Origin: Pyrenopolyporus hunteri
Taxonomy: Eukaryota > Ascomycota > Sordariomycetes > Xylariales > Hypoxylaceae
Assembly: GCA_902806595.1 (NCBI GenBank)
Contig: CADCXC010000018.1
Span: 248,001-312,000, forward strand
Length of the DNA: 64,000 nucleotides
Direction: 5' to 3'
Position numbers and translations under genes: made by a program. The notes below the pieces were generated by a model, which saw only the letters and a list, made by a program, of their open reading frames with translations, made no database searches and was not told the origin of the DNA. This document shows, piece by piece, positions 63,713 to 64,000 of this stretch; the first letter of the stretch is position 1, and every line of letters begins with the position of its first letter.

Positions 63713-63819
63713 TATAAATTCGAATATAAAACGGAATCGGTTAAATGTTTATATTATATTATGTCATCTTTTTAAAAGTAATATTTGATTATGTCATCTT
63801 CCTAAGAAAATTCCATTAC

Positions 63820-63877
63820 GGCTTATGTCATTAATTTTCAGTGGTTTTAGCGGGTTAGCGGTTTTGGGGGAATGGCC
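63820..63877 (-). repeat. Right inverted terminus of the 31.5-kb block
   Basis: Its reverse complement starts GGCCATT, holds AAAACCGCTAACCCGCTAAAAC and ends ATGACATAAGCC, matching 32352-32412. Two further ATGTCATCTT words (63761-63770 and about 63791-63800) lie inside it. Confidence 0.65.
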
Positions 63878-64000
63878 CACCATATTATAAGATGTGCTCT
63901 AGTTGCATTCCCTGTTTCCTATTAGGGATCCTACCCACTTTGACGTTCCTTAAGAGTATCGACACGAGACTCAACTCTATAAGCGAGATTTGACAAAATA

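Larger units (their letters stand above)
32352..63877. mobile_element. 31.5-kb AT-rich block bounded by related inverted termini; candidate giant RIP-inactivated DNA element
   Basis: The plus strand at 32352 begins GGCCATT, then AAACCGCCAACCCG, TAAAAC and GATGACATAAGCC. The reverse complement of the right edge (63877 leftward) begins GGCCATT, then AAAACCGCTAACCCGCTAAAAC and ATGACATAAGCC. The two ends therefore match over about 60 bases with several substitutions, in inverted orientation, exactly where composition changes. Further GATGACATAAT-like words lie just inside both ends. The interior is AT-rich, non-coding after RIP, and carries nested elements. No transposase or captain recombinase can be read and no clear target duplication was found, so the class is unknown. 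Confidence 0.55.

Overview
This window comes from the nuclear genome of a filamentous ascomycete, most likely a Sordariomycete. The reasons are short GT-AG introns with CTAAC branch points, typically fungal gene families (F-box proteins, a cyclic-nucleotide/F-box/LRR fusion, a polytopic fungal-only membrane family), a TTAGGG telomere-type repeat, scattered TACCTAGGTA-like intergenic motifs, and a sharp split between GC-balanced DNA and AT-rich DNA with the mark of repeat-induced point mutation (RIP). I cannot name the species; Xylariales is only a guess.

Layout. 1-32.3 kb is GC-balanced and gene-sparse. It begins with a possible partial gene running off the left edge, an internal telomere-like repeat and a decayed gene relic. 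Then come an intron-containing tRNA-Gly(UCC), a possible 39-residue zinc-ribbon microprotein, a YbjQ-family protein, MsrA (two exons), an F-box protein, a mitochondrial Bax-inhibitor/GHITM-type membrane protein (two exons), a fungal polytopic membrane protein, and a 986-residue cNBD-cNBD-F-box-LRR protein. A 1.1-kb AT-rich island at 18.8-19.9 kb lies between 15-bp inverted repeats.

32.35-63.88 kb is one 31.5-kb AT-rich block in which almost every surviving C or G sits in CpG. It is bounded on both sides by related inverted termini with shared subterminal repeats, so it may be a single very large, RIP-inactivated DNA element. Nested in it are two Ty1/copia-type LTR retrotransposons of about 6.15 kb, each with a perfect 5-bp target duplication, one solo LTR of the same family (also with a perfect duplication), several tandem arrays, and a 748-bp foldback element. 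The foldback element keeps normal base composition and therefore inserted after, or escaped, the RIP that ruined its surroundings.

The genes are unlinked housekeeping or regulatory functions (methionine-sulfoxide repair, ubiquitin-ligase adaptors, mitochondrial membrane protein) with no pathway cluster. The novelty lies in the layered mobile DNA on the right half and in a few unusual genes on the left.
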